Origin: Denitromonas halophila
Lineage (GTDB): Bacteria; Pseudomonadota; Gammaproteobacteria; Burkholderiales; Rhodocyclaceae
DNA: 64,000 nt
Assembly: GCF_007625155.1 (NCBI RefSeq)
Contig: NZ_VMNK01000003.1
Span: 62,001 to 126,000 of the forward strand
Direction of reading: 5' to 3'
Positions 18,550 to 28,528 of this stretch are shown piece after piece. The position numbers and the translations under genes were made by a program. Numbering within the stretch: the stretch's first letter is position 1; every line of letters begins with the position of its first letter. A model generated the notes under the pieces. It worked only from the letters and a program-made list of their open reading frames with translations, made no database searches and was not told the DNA's origin.

Positions 18550-20706
18550 TCAACCGGCGCGGGCCTTGCGGACCTGGGCCAGCACTTCGCGAGCGGCTGT
18601 CTGGATGGGGGTGCCCGGTCCAAAAATACCTTTCGCACCTGCGCTGCGCAACGCGTCGTAGTCCTGCGCCGGAATCACGCCGCCCACGAACACGATGATG
18701 TCGTCCGCGCCCTGCGCCTTGAGATGCTTGATGATCTCGGGCACCAGCGTTTTGTGACCCGCGGCGAGGCTCGAACAGCCCACCGCGTGCACATCGTTTT
18801 CAACGGCGTGACGCGCGGCCTCTTCCGGCGTCTGGAACAGCGGGCCGATGTCGATATCGAAGCCGAGGTCGGCAAAGGCCGAGGCCACCACCTTGGCGCC
18901 CCGGTCATGACCATCCTGACCGAGCTTGGCGATCATGATGCGCGGGCGACGTCCTTCTTCAGCCACAAAAGCGTCGATGTCGGCCTTCAGGGCTTTCCAG
19001 TCATCCTGTTCTTCAACCACGGCGCCATACACTCCTGAAACGACTTGCGGATTCGCGCGGAAGCGGCCCCACTCGGCTTCGAGCGCATCGGACACCTCAC
19101 CCACCGTGGCGCGCAAACGCATGGCCTTGACCGCCAGATCAAGCAGATTGCCTTCGCCGGTCTTGGCGCATTCGGTCAGCGCGGCGAGTGCGGCATCCAC
19201 CCCCGCCTGGTCGCGCGTAGCGCGGATCGTCTTGAGACGGGCCACCTGCGAGTCGCGCACCGCATGGTTGTCGATGTCGAGAATCTCGATTGGGTCTTCC
19301 TTGGCCAGCTTGTACTTGTTGACCCCGACGATCACATCCTTGCCCGAGTCGATGCGCGCCTGCTTCTCGGCGGCACACTCTTCGATCTTCATCTTCGCCC
19401 AGCCGGCCTCGACCGCCTTGGTCATGCCGCCCATGGCTTCGATCTCTTCGATGATCGCCCAGGCCTTGTCAGCCATTTCCTGGGTGAGCGATTCCATCAT
19501 GTAGGAGCCGGCCCACGGATCAACCACGCTGGTGATGTGCGTCTCTTCCTGAATCAGAATCTGCGTGTTGCGCGCGATGCGCGACGAGAACTCGGTCGGC
19601 AGCGCGATGGCTTCGTCGAGCGCGTTGGTATGCAGCGACTGGGTGCCGCCAAACACGGCCGCCATGGCCTCGATGGTGGTGCGCACCACGTTGTTGTACG
19701 GGTCCTGCTCGGTCAGCGACCAGCCGGAGGTCTGGCTGTGGGTGCGCAGCATCAGCGACTTTTCGCTCTTCGGGTTGAACTGCTTCATGATCCGCCACCA
19801 CAGCAGACGCGCCGCGCGCATCTTGGCGATCTCAAGATAGAAGTTCATGCCCACCGCCCAGAAGAAGGACAGGCGGCCGGCAAACTTGTCGACATCCATG
19901 CCGCTGGCGATGCCGGTGCGCACATACTCCAGACCGTCGGCCAGCGTGAAGGCCAGTTCGATGGCCTGGTTCGCGCCCGCTTCCTGGATGTGATAGCCGG
20001 AGATCGAGATCGAGTTGAACTTCGGCATGTGCTGCGCGGTGTAGCCGAAGATGTCGGCGATGATCTTCATCGACGGGGTGGGCGGATAGATATAGGTGTT
20101 CCGCACCATGAATTCTTTCAGGATGTCGTTCTGGATCGTGCCCGACAGCTTCTCCTGACTCACGCCCTGCTCTTCGGCCGCCACGATGTAACCGGCCAGA
20201 ATTGGCAGCACGGCGCCATTCATGGTCATCGACACCGACACCTTGTCGAGCGGAATGCCGTCGAACAGGATCTTCATGTCTTCGACCGAGTCGATCGCCA
20301 CGCCGGCCTTGCCGACGTCGCCGGTGACCCGCGGATTGTCCGAATCGTAGCCACGGTGGGTGGCCAGATCGAAGGCCACCGACACGCCCTGCCCACCGGC
20401 GGCGAGCGCCTTACGGTAGAAGGCGTTGGACGCCTCGGCGGTGGAGAAGCCGGCGTACTGGCGGATGGTCCAGGGGCGACCGGCATACATCGTGGCCTGC
20501 GGGCCGCGCACATAAGGCGCAAAACCCGGCAGCGTATTGGTATACGCCAGATCGGCCACATCCTCGGCGGTATACAAGGGTTTGACGACGATACCTTCTG
20601 GCGTCGTCCAGTTCAGCGACGCAGGATCATTGCCCGGTGCGGTCTTGGCCGCAGCTTTGTACCAGTCGTCCAGTGAGAACTGGGGAGTATCAGGCGCCTT
20701 TGACAT
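18550..20706 (-). CDS. scpA: Methylmalonyl-CoA mutase, single-chain B12-dependent
   Basis: The 718-residue enzyme isomerises (R)-methylmalonyl-CoA to succinyl-CoA. The N-terminal barrel carries [20 protein letters not shown], the substrate-binding segment with Tyr and Arg typical of methylmalonyl rather than isobutyryl mutases, and the C-terminal cobalamin domain carries [11 protein letters not shown] (DXHXXG). I chose ATG 20706 ([10 protein letters not shown]), which has AGAGGT upstream, over the frame start at 20727. It heads a minus-strand operon with meaB, pccB and pccA, divergent from a GntR regulator. Confidence 0.95.
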   Translation of the reverse strand: MSKAPDTPQFSLDDWYKAAAKTAPGNDPASLNWTTPEGIVVKPLYTAEDVADLAYTNTLPGFAPYVRGPQATMYAGRPWTIRQYAGFSTAEASNAFYRKALAAGGQGVSVAFDLATHRGYDSDNPRVTGDVGKAGVAIDSVEDMKILFDGIPLDKVSVSMTMNGAVLPILAGYIVAAEEQGVSQEKLSGTIQNDILKEFMVRNTYIYPPTPSMKIIADIFGYTAQHMPKFNSISISGYHIQEAGANQAIELAFTLADGLEYVRTGIASGMDVDKFAGRLSFFWAVGMNFYLEIAKMRAARLLWWRIMKQFNPKSEKSLMLRTHSQTSGWSLTEQDPYNNVVRTTIEAMAAVFGGTQSLHTNALDEAIALPTEFSSRIARNTQILIQEETHITSVVDPWAGSYMMESLTQEMADKAWAIIEEIEAMGGMTKAVEAGWAKMKIEECAAEKQARIDSGKDVIVGVNKYKLAKEDPIEILDIDNHAVRDSQVARLKTIRATRDQAGVDAALAALTECAKTGEGNLLDLAVKAMRLRATVGEVSDALEAEWGRFRANPQVVSGVYGAVVEEQDDWKALKADIDAFVAEEGRRPRIMIAKLGQDGHDRGAKVVASAFADLGFDIDIGPLFQTPEEAARHAVENDVHAVGCSSLAAGHKTLVPEIIKHLKAQGADDIIVFVGGVIPAQDYDALRSAGAKGIFGPGTPIQTAAREVLAQVRKARAG

Positions 20707-20905
20707 GCTTACCTCTCTGATCTGCAAAGCGGGGCCGATTTCGCGGCCCCGCGGGTGTCTGCTTAGGGTGTTGCGGCGACTGCGCCGCCCGCAATCAATG
20801 CGGGCGGCCGTCGGCGCCCTGCACTAGCGTCCCTCCCTCTCCGCCGCCGAAGCGACGCCCTCTTTGTGTCCGGACACTGCACAGGATTTGACTTGCAACG
20901 CAGCA

Positions 20906-20935
20906 ATAATACTTTATCCATAATTATGAATGCAA
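20906..20935 (-). promoter_or_regulatory. Promoter of the methylmalonyl-CoA mutase operon
   Basis: On the minus strand TTGCAT (20935-20930), an 18-bp spacer and TATTAT (20911-20906) make a good sigma70-type promoter. The spacer contains most of the ATCCATAATTATGAAT palindrome, so a bound regulator would block RNA polymerase. This implies a leader of about 190 bases before the mutase start. Confidence 0.6.
20916..20931. promoter_or_regulatory. 16-bp near-palindrome, candidate GntR operator
   Basis: ATCCATAATTATGAAT matches the perfect palindrome at 10084 in 15 of 16 bases. It lies within the mutase operon promoter, in the 390-bp region between that operon and the divergent gntR gene. The rest of that region holds no gene that I can support. 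Confidence 0.65.
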
Positions 20936-21098
20936 GACCTATCGGAATCGCGCTATCATGTTACGCGCAGGCCAAGGGGTCGAAAAGCCCCCTCGGCTCG
21001 CAAGCTTTCATCGCGTGTGCCGTTCTTGTATATAACGCACAAGCGCAGCCTACAACACCTGTTGCTGCCATCGCCACCCGTCAGGAGACCAGGGTTTT

Positions 21099-21770
21099 AT
21101 GAACGCCTCTCGCATCGCGCCCATGGCGCTGTACCAGGAAGTCGCGGAACGCCTGCGTGAGCGGATCTTTGCCCACGAGCTCAAACCGGGCACCTGGATC
21201 GACGAACAAGCCCTCACCGCGCACTACGGCATCTCCCGCACACCGCTGCGCGAAGCACTCAAGGTACTGGCGTCCGAAGGCCTGGTCACGCTCAAGCCAC
21301 GCCGTGGCTGCTACGTGACCGAAATCTCGGAACGCGATCTGGACGAGATCTTCACCGTCATGGGCCTGCTCGAAGGCCAGTGCGCGCGCGACGCGACAAC
21401 CCGCGCCAGCGCCGCCGACCTGAAGCAACTGGAGAAGATCCACGCCGATCTGGAGCGTGCCGCTGCGACCGGCGACATCAACGGGTATTTCGAAGCCAAT
21501 CAGGCCTTCCACCAGCAGGTGCAATGCATCGCCGACAACCACTGGTTGCAGCATGTCATCGAGGACCTGCGCAAGGTGATCAAGCTCTCGCGCCACCACT
21601 CCTTGTTCAGCGACGGCCGGCTCGAGCAGTCACTCGCCGAGCACCGCCAGATCCTCAAGGCCATGCTGGCGCGCACCGCCGATGCCGCCGATCTGGCCAT
21701 GCGCGAGCACATCGCCAGCGGTCGCAAGGCGCTGGCGCGCATTGCCGCCGCACGCACCGAGGCCGCCTGA
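21099..21770 (+). CDS. GntR-family regulator with FCD domain
   Basis: The 223-residue regulator has an N-terminal winged helix (about 8-75, with ALTAHYGISRTPLREALKVLASEGLV as recognition region) and a C-terminal all-helical FCD ligand domain (about 85-215) containing the Asp/His metal-site pattern. FCD regulators usually respond to organic acids or CoA-linked metabolites. It is divergent from the methylmalonyl-CoA mutase operon and likely controls it; a shared palindrome suggests that it also controls the VOC gene at 10.1 kb. An AGGAGA site precedes the start. Confidence 0.92.
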   Translation: MNASRIAPMALYQEVAERLRERIFAHELKPGTWIDEQALTAHYGISRTPLREALKVLASEGLVTLKPRRGCYVTEISERDLDEIFTVMGLLEGQCARDATTRASAADLKQLEKIHADLERAAATGDINGYFEANQAFHQQVQCIADNHWLQHVIEDLRKVIKLSRHHSLFSDGRLEQSLAEHRQILKAMLARTADAADLAMREHIASGRKALARIAAARTEAA

Positions 21771-21777
21771 TCCGTCC

Positions 21778-23970
21778 TCAGTACGGTTGGCCGAACTGCA
21801 AGAAGAAGCGCAGATCATTGACCTCCGGCGACACGCCCGCCCCCAGATACAGCGGCCCGAGCACCGTATCCGCCCCGACGAACAAAGACAACGAGCGGTA
21901 GACCCCGGCGTCTGCATCCGCCGACGCGTACGCGCGCAGACTGGCCCATTCGTAGGTCGCACCCATGTACACGCCGCGCCCCAGTGAATCGGGCAGCTTG
22001 CTGATGCGGCGGTAGTAGGCCCCGCGCAGCAAGAAGACCTGATCCGCCGTGAGCTCGCCGTAGCGATACCCTGACAGCAGGAACGGGCCGCCCAGCAGCG
22101 TGCGCGCCACCGCCGGCAGATCCCGATCGAGGCTGCCGGAAACCAATACGCCGAACTGTGCGCTGTGCTCATGATAAGACAGCGCCGCCGAGCCATTGAG
22201 CGCGGTCAGCGTGTAATCCTGGTCGCTACCGAAGCGCTCCTGGTGGCGCTCTACGCGCAGCCGGGCTGCGTAGCCGCGCCGCGGGAAGAACGGGCTGTCG
22301 AGTCGATCCAGCGTGGCAGACGCCTCCAGCCAACCGGTGTGCAGATCCACGGCCGGATACAAGGCCTGGCCAGCCAGCACTTCGGCGCGCTGGGTGCCAC
22401 GGCGCAGCCCCATCCGTAACTCGCCCCAGGCGCCCACTTCATAGCCCAGATCCAGGCCCAGCGTCCGCTCACGCACCTTGTAGTCGGCCAGCTTGTTGCC
22501 GTCGTTGTACACCGGTAGCGCCCGGGTCTGCAGCTCGATCGACGGCGCCACGAACCACGCCGCGTTCCGCCCCAGCGGCTGATAGAGCTCCGAGCGGAAG
22601 CGGTTGGTCGTCCCGAGCTGGATGTCGGCATCGAGTCGCGCCCCCCAGCGGTTGAGCCAGCGCCGCGACACGCCGGCATACAGCCCAACGGCGCCGTCGC
22701 CTTCGAAATCAGCCGACAAACCACCGCCGAAACGCAGGAAGGTCGGCCCCCAGGATTTTTCCGCCGCTTCGATGTGCAGATCGGCCACCGCGCCATCGCG
22801 CACCAGGCTGTAACGCAGACGCTCGAAGTCGCCACCGCTATACAGATCGTCGATCTGCGTCTCAAGCGCAACGCGGTCCAGCGGCTCGCCCTTGAGACCA
22901 CGCAGGCGCGCCGCCATCGCATCGGGCGACACATAGCGCAAGCCATCCACCACCACTTCGCGAATGACCGGCTCGGGCACTCGCCAACGCAGCTCGCGCT
23001 GACGCTGCCACGCGGCAAAGCTCTCGGCGTCCACGCTGAAGCGCGCCAGATCAGCCGCCGCCTGCTGCGCCGCCGCCTCGCCCAGCGGTAGCGTGTCGAG
23101 CACCCGGTCAAAATCCATCGACGTGATCGTGCCGAGGTCGACCTGCACCAGCGCGTCATCAGGGCCGAGTTGCGCGAGCTGCTGCGCGACGTTCTGCTCC
23201 AGCGCCAGGTTGATCGCCTGCAGCACGATATCAGTAGCCGATTGCAGGCGATCACGCGCCATCGGCGGCGTGCCGAGATTGACCGCAATCACCCGCGTGC
23301 CGCACAAGCGCCGCCCCTGATCAACCGGCAAGTTGAGGACCAGGCCGCCATCGACCAGCAGACGCCCTTCCCGCTCGATCGGCAAAAATACGCCGGGCAC
23401 GGCCATGCTGGCGCGCATCGCACGCCACAGCGGTCCATCGTCGAGCACCACCAGCCCGCCCGTCTCGAGGTCAGTGGCCATGGCACGGAAGGGCAGCGCC
23501 AGAGAATCAAAATTGGTCAGCGCGTCGGCCGAGCCGATCAAGCGCTGCAAGAAGCGGTCGAGCTCCTGCCCGGCGATCGCGCTGTGCGGCAAGAGCACGC
23601 GGCCGTTGCCGTAGCCGAGCGACACCGCGCTGCGGTTTCGCGAGGCGTCCTGTTTTTCGCGGAAGGGCTGCTGATCGCGCGCCACGGTGTTGGCAAAGAT
23701 CGCATCCCAATCGGCGGCGCGCACCTGGCGCTCCATCTCGTCCAGCGGCACGCCCGCGGCGTAAGCGGCGGCGACTATCGCGCCCATACTGGTGCCCACC
23801 ACGCAGTCGACGGGAATGCGCATCTGCTCCATCACCTTGAGCACGCCGATATGCGCCACGCCGCGCGCACCGCCCCCTGACAACACGAGCGCCACACCGC
23901 CCTGCCCGGCACTCGCCGGCAAGGCCAGCACGGCGCCAAGCATCAATAAACCAAACAAGCGATGAAACAT
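21778..23970 (-). CDS. Patatin-like phospholipase with POTRA and outer-membrane barrel
   Basis: The 730-residue protein has a signal peptide (residues 1-21, ending ASA), a patatin lipase domain (about 25-225) with glycine loop SGGGARG, nucleophile Ser61 in GTSMG and catalytic Asp207 in VDGG. A POTRA-like segment follows (about 325-400), then a C-terminal beta-barrel of the BamA/Omp85 type (about 400-730, ending in FLQFGQPY). This is the layout of type Vd (PlpD-like) proteins that expose or secrete a phospholipase A1. It sits tail-to-tail with the GntR gene. Confidence 0.9.
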   Translation of the reverse strand: MFHRLFGLLMLGAVLALPASAGQGGVALVLSGGGARGVAHIGVLKVMEQMRIPVDCVVGTSMGAIVAAAYAAGVPLDEMERQVRAADWDAIFANTVARDQQPFREKQDASRNRSAVSLGYGNGRVLLPHSAIAGQELDRFLQRLIGSADALTNFDSLALPFRAMATDLETGGLVVLDDGPLWRAMRASMAVPGVFLPIEREGRLLVDGGLVLNLPVDQGRRLCGTRVIAVNLGTPPMARDRLQSATDIVLQAINLALEQNVAQQLAQLGPDDALVQVDLGTITSMDFDRVLDTLPLGEAAAQQAAADLARFSVDAESFAAWQRQRELRWRVPEPVIREVVVDGLRYVSPDAMAARLRGLKGEPLDRVALETQIDDLYSGGDFERLRYSLVRDGAVADLHIEAAEKSWGPTFLRFGGGLSADFEGDGAVGLYAGVSRRWLNRWGARLDADIQLGTTNRFRSELYQPLGRNAAWFVAPSIELQTRALPVYNDGNKLADYKVRERTLGLDLGYEVGAWGELRMGLRRGTQRAEVLAGQALYPAVDLHTGWLEASATLDRLDSPFFPRRGYAARLRVERHQERFGSDQDYTLTALNGSAALSYHEHSAQFGVLVSGSLDRDLPAVARTLLGGPFLLSGYRYGELTADQVFLLRGAYYRRISKLPDSLGRGVYMGATYEWASLRAYASADADAGVYRSLSLFVGADTVLGPLYLGAGVSPEVNDLRFFLQFGQPY

Positions 23971-24024
23971 GGGGTTGATCCGAACATCCGACAGGGCGCC
24001 AGTCTAGCGGGTCACCCGGTGAAC

Positions 24025-24057
24025 GAAAAACCCCGGCCGATGCTGCTGGCCGGGGTT
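24025..24057 (-). terminator. Rho-independent terminator of actP
   Basis: On the minus strand AACCCCGGCC, loop AGCAGCATC, GGCCGGGG then TTTTT forms an 8-bp GC stem with a U-tract, about 40 bp past the actP stop. Confidence 0.85.
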
Positions 24058-24093
24058 GATGTTGCAGCGCGACAACCTCGCCGCGCAATACCG

Positions 24094-25770
24094 TCAGTGC
24101 GAGGACGCCGATGCGGCGCCGAGGCCGGTCTGGGCACGCACATACTGATCGCCGAACGCTTCGCGTTCCGCCTCTGCCGCACGGCTCGTGTCCATGTTCG
24201 ACACGATGATCGTGGCCAGGAAGGCCAGCGGCATCGAGAACAAGGCCGGCTGGGTATAGGGGAAGAGCGGCGCGGCAAAGCCGAACACATCCACCCACAC
24301 CGACTTGGACAAGACCACCAGCGTCACCGCCGAGAACAAGCCAAGATAGCCGCCAGCCAGCGCGCCGCGCGTGGTCAGCCCCTTCCAGTACATGGACAGG
24401 ATCAGCACCGGGAAGTTGGCCGAGGCGGCCACGCCGAAGGCCAGCGCCACCATGAAGGCGACGTTCATCTTCTCGAAGGCCAGGCCCAACAGCACGGCCA
24501 CGACGCCGAGGCCGATGGTGGCGAACTTGGACATGCGCAACTCAGCCTTTTCGGTCGCCTTGCCCTTCATGATCACCCGCGAGTAGATGTCGTGGGAGAT
24601 CGCCGAGGCGCCGGCCAGCGCCAGACCCGACACCACGGCCAGAATGGTCGCGAAGGCCACGGCTGACAGGAAGCCGAGCAGGATGTCACCGCCAACCGCT
24701 TTCGCCAGATGCATGGCCACCATGTTGCCGCCGCCAATGATCGCGCCGCCGATATCACCGCCTTCGAAGAACTCGGGGTTCTGTCCGACGATGATGATCG
24801 CGGCCAGACCCATCAAGGCCACGACGTTGAAGAAGTAGGCGACGATGCCGGAGGCGTAGAGCACCGACTTGCGCGCCTCTTTTGCATCGGTGACGGTAAA
24901 GAAGCGCATCAGGATGTGCGGCAGACCGGCCGTACCAAACATCAGGCCAAGGCCCAGCGAGATCGCGGTGACCGGATCGGCCAGCAGGCTGCCCGGCGCG
25001 AGCAGCTTGGTGCCGAGCTTGTGCACATCGATGGCGCGGGTGGTCAGTTCGTCAAAGCTGAAGTTGAACTGGGTCATCGCCAGAATCACCACCGTCGTGC
25101 CACCAAACAGCAGCATGCCGGCCTTGATGATCTGCACCCAGGTGGTGGCAACCATACCGCCGAAGGTGACATACACCATCATCAGCGCGCCAACCACGAC
25201 CAGCGCAATGCCGTAATCGAGGCCGAACAGCAGCTTGATCAGCTGACCCGCACCCACCATCTGTGCCACCAGGTAGAAGCACACCACCACCAGCGAGCTG
25301 ATCGCGGCCATGGTGCGCACCTTGCCCTGGTTGAGGCGATAGGCGGTGATGTCAGCAAAAGTGAACTTACCCAGGTTGCGCAGGCGCTCGGCCATCAGGA
25401 ACAGAATGACGGGCCAGCCCACGAAGAACGCGATCATGTAGATGTAGGCATCGACACCGCGGGTATACATCATCGCGGTCAGACCAAGCAGCGTGGCAGC
25501 CGACATGTAATCGCCCGCAATCGCCATCCCGTTCTGCGCACCGGTGATCCCGCCGCCAGCGGTGTAGAAATCCGCGGTCGACTTGGTGCGACTGGCCGCC
25601 CAGTAGGTGATTGCCAAGGTCATCAGCACAAATATGAAGAACATGCCGATGGCGGTCAGGTTGATCGGCTGCTTGGTCGTCTGACTGATGGCATCACCGG
25701 CAAAGGCCGACGACGCAAACAAGCCGGCGCCTAGCGCGAGTGAACGTACTGAAATCATGGCACGCATCAT
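24094..25770 (-). CDS. actP: Cation/acetate symporter, ActP-like (SSS family)
   Basis: The 558-residue inner-membrane protein has about 13 hydrophobic segments and the sodium:solute symporter hallmarks near [31 protein letters not shown] and [13 protein letters not shown] signal-like first helix is typical of ActP. It imports acetate and related short-chain acids with a cation. Its start overlaps the end of the DUF485 gene, the usual yjcH-actP arrangement. No acs gene is adjacent. The first two codons are both ATG, so the start could be 25770 or 25767. Confidence 0.93.
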   Translation of the reverse strand: MMRAMISVRSLALGAGLFASSAFAGDAISQTTKQPINLTAIGMFFIFVLMTLAITYWAASRTKSTADFYTAGGGITGAQNGMAIAGDYMSAATLLGLTAMMYTRGVDAYIYMIAFFVGWPVILFLMAERLRNLGKFTFADITAYRLNQGKVRTMAAISSLVVVCFYLVAQMVGAGQLIKLLFGLDYGIALVVVGALMMVYVTFGGMVATTWVQIIKAGMLLFGGTTVVILAMTQFNFSFDELTTRAIDVHKLGTKLLAPGSLLADPVTAISLGLGLMFGTAGLPHILMRFFTVTDAKEARKSVLYASGIVAYFFNVVALMGLAAIIIVGQNPEFFEGGDIGGAIIGGGNMVAMHLAKAVGGDILLGFLSAVAFATILAVVSGLALAGASAISHDIYSRVIMKGKATEKAELRMSKFATIGLGVVAVLLGLAFEKMNVAFMVALAFGVAASANFPVLILSMYWKGLTTRGALAGGYLGLFSAVTLVVLSKSVWVDVFGFAAPLFPYTQPALFSMPLAFLATIIVSNMDTSRAAEAEREAFGDQYVRAQTGLGAASASSH

Positions 25771-26087
25771 TTGTCCTCCCGCGAAGCGGCATCGAGGACG
25801 GCCTTGTTCAGGTCATCGAACTCACCATTGGCGCGGCGCACATAGACCAGCGTCAACACCCAAAACACGATGAACTGGAACAAACCGGCGAGGATGCCGA
25901 TCGTGACGTTGCTGCTGGCAAACGGACGCTGCGCGAGGAAGTCCGGCGCGAACGCCACGGCCAACACGAAGCTGAAGAAAACGATGAATACAATCGCTGA
26001 CAGAAACCAAGCAAAACGCCCTCGTGCAGCCACCAACTGAGCGAACTGCGGGTTGTTGCGAATGCGAGCATAGGCAATGCTAGACAT
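25767..26087 (-). CDS. DUF485 membrane protein (YjcH-like)
   Basis: The 106-residue protein has two transmembrane helices (about 24-47 and 60-83) flanking a short loop, as in YjcH, which accompanies ActP. ATG 26087 ([15 protein letters not shown]) is preceded by GGGAGGTC. A longer frame to 26198 is rejected because it lacks such a site. It overlaps actP and is the first gene of the pair. The molecular function of the family is not established; an accessory role for the permease is inferred. Confidence 0.9.
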   Translation of the reverse strand: MSSIAYARIRNNPQFAQLVAARGRFAWFLSAIVFIVFFSFVLAVAFAPDFLAQRPFASSNVTIGILAGLFQFIVFWVLTLVYVRRANGEFDDLNKAVLDAASREDK

Positions 26088-26251
26088 GCTGCGACCTCCC
26101 TTCCCAAAAAAACCATTAAAAAAATGGTGCAGGGGCGCGCCGGCCTTGCAGGTCTGCACGCATGCCATCGGCACCACGTGCGAACATCCTCGGTCCAATA
26201 ACGGCCCAATATTATTTGCCGCGACTTAGACCGCGGTCATGTTGCTGGCCG

Positions 26252-26265
26252 GATGATATATCATC
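26252..26265. promoter_or_regulatory. 14-bp perfect palindrome between actP and enoyl-CoA hydratase genes
   Basis: GATGATATATCATC is perfectly self-complementary and lies in the 300-bp divergent region between the DUF485-actP pair and the gene at 26388. It may be an operator or part of a promoter. The remainder of the region is AT-rich with no gene that I can support. Confidence 0.4.
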
Positions 26266-26387
26266 TTCACTCCGCCATACTAGTGCGTATGGGTTTTTTT
26301 TGCACATGCAGCAACTCTTTGAATTTAGCCGACAAACGGTGGTGCTTCAGCGTGCTGCGACGCACAAATTCTTGATGGAGATCAATC

Positions 26388-27167
26388 ATGGGAGTAGTCA
26401 TTGAGCGTATGAATGGCCCGGCATTGACCATCAGCCTGAGCCACCCGGGAAAGCTCAACGCGATTGACGCCGGCATGTGGACCGCGCTGCGCGCTGCACT
26501 CGAACGCGCCGGCAGCAATCCTGACGTTCGATGCATCATCCTGCGTGGCGAAGGCGACGACGCATTTGCCGCCGGCGGAGATATCGAAGAGTTCCAGACC
26601 GTCCGGGCCACCATTGACGACGCCTTGCACTACCACGACACACTGGTCGCGGCCGCGCTGGAGGCCATCCAGCAAAGCCCGATCCCGACCGTCGCCGCCA
26701 TCCGAGGCGCCTGCATTGGCGGCGGGCTGGAGATCGCCGGCTGCTGCGACATTCGCATTGCCGGCGAATCAGCACGCTTCGGCGCGCCGATCAACCGGCT
26801 CGGCTTCTCGATGTATCCCGGTGAAATGGCGGGGCTGCTGGCCCTGGTCGGGCCGGCGGTCGTACTGGAGATTCTGCTCGAAGGCCGGATCTTCAACGCG
26901 CACGAAGCCCTGGCCAAAGGCCTGCTCAGCCGCGTCGTCAGCGACGATCAGGTGTTTGCCGAAGCCGACGAAACCGCCACCCGCATCAGTGCGGGCGCGC
27001 CGCTGGTTGCGCGCTGGCACAAGCACTGGGCGCTACGCCTGACCCACGACCGACCACTCAGCGAAGCGGAGAAGCGTTCAGCCTTCGACTTCCTGGCGAC
27101 GGAAGACTACCGCGAAGGGATTCGCGCCTTTTTCGAGAAGCGCAAACCGCAATTCACAGGCAAATAG
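26388..27167 (+). CDS. Enoyl-CoA hydratase/isomerase family protein
   Basis: The 259-residue crotonase-fold enzyme has the oxyanion-hole segments FAAGGDIEEF (about 63-72) and CIGGGLEIAG (about 106-115). The second catalytic-Glu region around INRLGFSMYPGEMAG differs from a standard hydratase, so the exact reaction (hydration, isomerisation or other) is open. GGAGA precedes the ATG. It is a single plus-strand gene divergent from the acetate permease pair and convergent with the TauE/SafE gene. Confidence 0.88.
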   Translation: MGVVIERMNGPALTISLSHPGKLNAIDAGMWTALRAALERAGSNPDVRCIILRGEGDDAFAAGGDIEEFQTVRATIDDALHYHDTLVAAALEAIQQSPIPTVAAIRGACIGGGLEIAGCCDIRIAGESARFGAPINRLGFSMYPGEMAGLLALVGPAVVLEILLEGRIFNAHEALAKGLLSRVVSDDQVFAEADETATRISAGAPLVARWHKHWALRLTHDRPLSEAEKRSAFDFLATEDYREGIRAFFEKRKPQFTGK

Positions 27168-27170
27168 GTC

Positions 27171-27980
27171 TCATGCGCCGAAGACGCTGTGCAGCATCTT
27201 CAGGCTCAGGACAACGAGCACGCCGGCGAAGATCTTCTTCAGCGTCGCCACCGGCAGCCGGTGTGCCAGCCGTGCGCCGACCGGCGCGGTGAACATGCTG
27301 ACCGCGGTAATCAGGACCAGCGCCGGCAAGTAGATGAAACCCGCGGTATAGGCCGGCGTGCCTTCGGCCCCCCAGCCATTGACGACATAGCCAAGCGTCC
27401 CGGCCAGCGCGATCGGAAGACCAATGGCCGCCGAGGTGCCAATCGCGTTCTGCATCTTCACATTGCACCAGGTCATGAACGGCACCGACAAGGAGCCGCC
27501 ACCGATCGCCACCAGCGCCGAAATGCCACCGATACCCAGCCCCACCCCGCTCATCCCGACCGGGCCAGGCAAGGCCCGGCTGGGCTTGGGCTTGATGTTG
27601 AGCAGCATCTGAGTCGATACATACGCCATGAAGCAGGCAAAAAAGATCGCCAGCGGCCTGGATGCCACCTGCGAGGCGATGAAGGTGGCGCCGAAAGTGC
27701 CCACCAGAATGCCCGGTGTGATGAAGCGCACCACATCCCAGCGCACCGCGCCATGACGATGATGCGCACGCAAGCTCGCCACCGATGTCATCACGATGCC
27801 GGCCATGGAGGTCCCCAGCGCCATGTGCACCAGCTTGTCAGCGGGGAAGCCCTGCGCGGCAAACAGTGAGGCCAGAACCGGCACCATGATGCCGCCGCCG
27901 CCCACCCCAAGCAGCCCGGCGAAAAAGCCGACGAAGGCCCCGAGCAGGGGATAGGACAGCCACCACAGATCAAAGCTCAT
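27171..27980 (-). CDS. TauE/SafE-family sulfite/anion exporter
   Basis: The 269-residue membrane protein has about eight hydrophobic helices in two repeats, each beginning with the glycine-rich family motif (LLGVGGGGIMVPVL near residue 24-37, and GIGGISALVAIGGGSLSVPFM near 150-170). The family exports sulfite, sulfoacetate or other organic anions; the substrate here is unknown. It overlaps the end of the EVE gene by 11 bp, so the two are co-transcribed. Confidence 0.9.
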   Translation of the reverse strand: MSFDLWWLSYPLLGAFVGFFAGLLGVGGGGIMVPVLASLFAAQGFPADKLVHMALGTSMAGIVMTSVASLRAHHRHGAVRWDVVRFITPGILVGTFGATFIASQVASRPLAIFFACFMAYVSTQMLLNIKPKPSRALPGPVGMSGVGLGIGGISALVAIGGGSLSVPFMTWCNVKMQNAIGTSAAIGLPIALAGTLGYVVNGWGAEGTPAYTAGFIYLPALVLITAVSMFTAPVGARLAHRLPVATLKKIFAGVLVVLSLKMLHSVFGA

Positions 27981-28449
27981 CAGTCTTCAGTTCCAGCATC
28001 GTTTCAGTAATAAAGCGCCATTCATCCGGATCCACCGGCGTGATCGACAAGCGGTTGCCGCGGGCCAGCACGCGCATGTTGGCCAGTTCGGGCGTGTCGC
28101 GCAATTCGGGCAAGCCGATCAGGCGTGTCTTGCGCACGAAGCGCACATCGACATTGAACCAGCGCGGTTGCTCGGGCCGGCACTTGGGGTCGAAAAACCG
28201 GCTCGACGAATCGAACTGCGTTGCGTCCGGGTAGGCCGGCGAAGCCACCTGCGCGATGCCGGCAATACCCGGTTCAGGGCAACTCGCGTGATAGAACAAC
28301 ACCCGGTCGCCGACAGCCATCTGATTCATCATGAAGTTGCGCGCCTGGTAGTTGCGCACACCGTACCAGGCCACGGTCTGCTCCGGCATTGCCGCCAGGT
28401 CGTCGATTGAGCAATCGTCCGGTTCGGATTTCATCAGCCAGTAGCGCAT
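27970..28449 (-). CDS. EVE-domain protein
   Basis: The 159-residue single-domain protein has the PUA-like EVE fold: the start MRYWLMKSEPDDCSIDDL, the central YGVRNYQARNFM and VLFYHASC motifs, and KCRPEQPRWFNVDV are typical. EVE domains are related to YTH and other modified-base readers and are thought to bind modified nucleic acids. It lies upstream of and overlapping the TauE/SafE gene. GGGAGCC precedes the start. Confidence 0.92.
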   Translation of the reverse strand: MRYWLMKSEPDDCSIDDLAAMPEQTVAWYGVRNYQARNFMMNQMAVGDRVLFYHASCPEPGIAGIAQVASPAYPDATQFDSSSRFFDPKCRPEQPRWFNVDVRFVRKTRLIGLPELRDTPELANMRVLARGNRLSITPVDPDEWRFITETMLELKTDEL

Positions 28450-28528
28450 GGCGGGCTCCCGCGGGTCAGGCCGCTACTTTACCAGCGCGCCGCTTGAGCC
28501 GGGCCGGTCGAGCGACTAGCATTCGCCC

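Noticed and set aside
26041-26200. Possible sigma54 promoter before DUF485-actP (TGGCATGCGTGCA on the minus strand)
   Set aside because: Only 7 bases separate GG and GC, whereas sigma54 promoters need 10.
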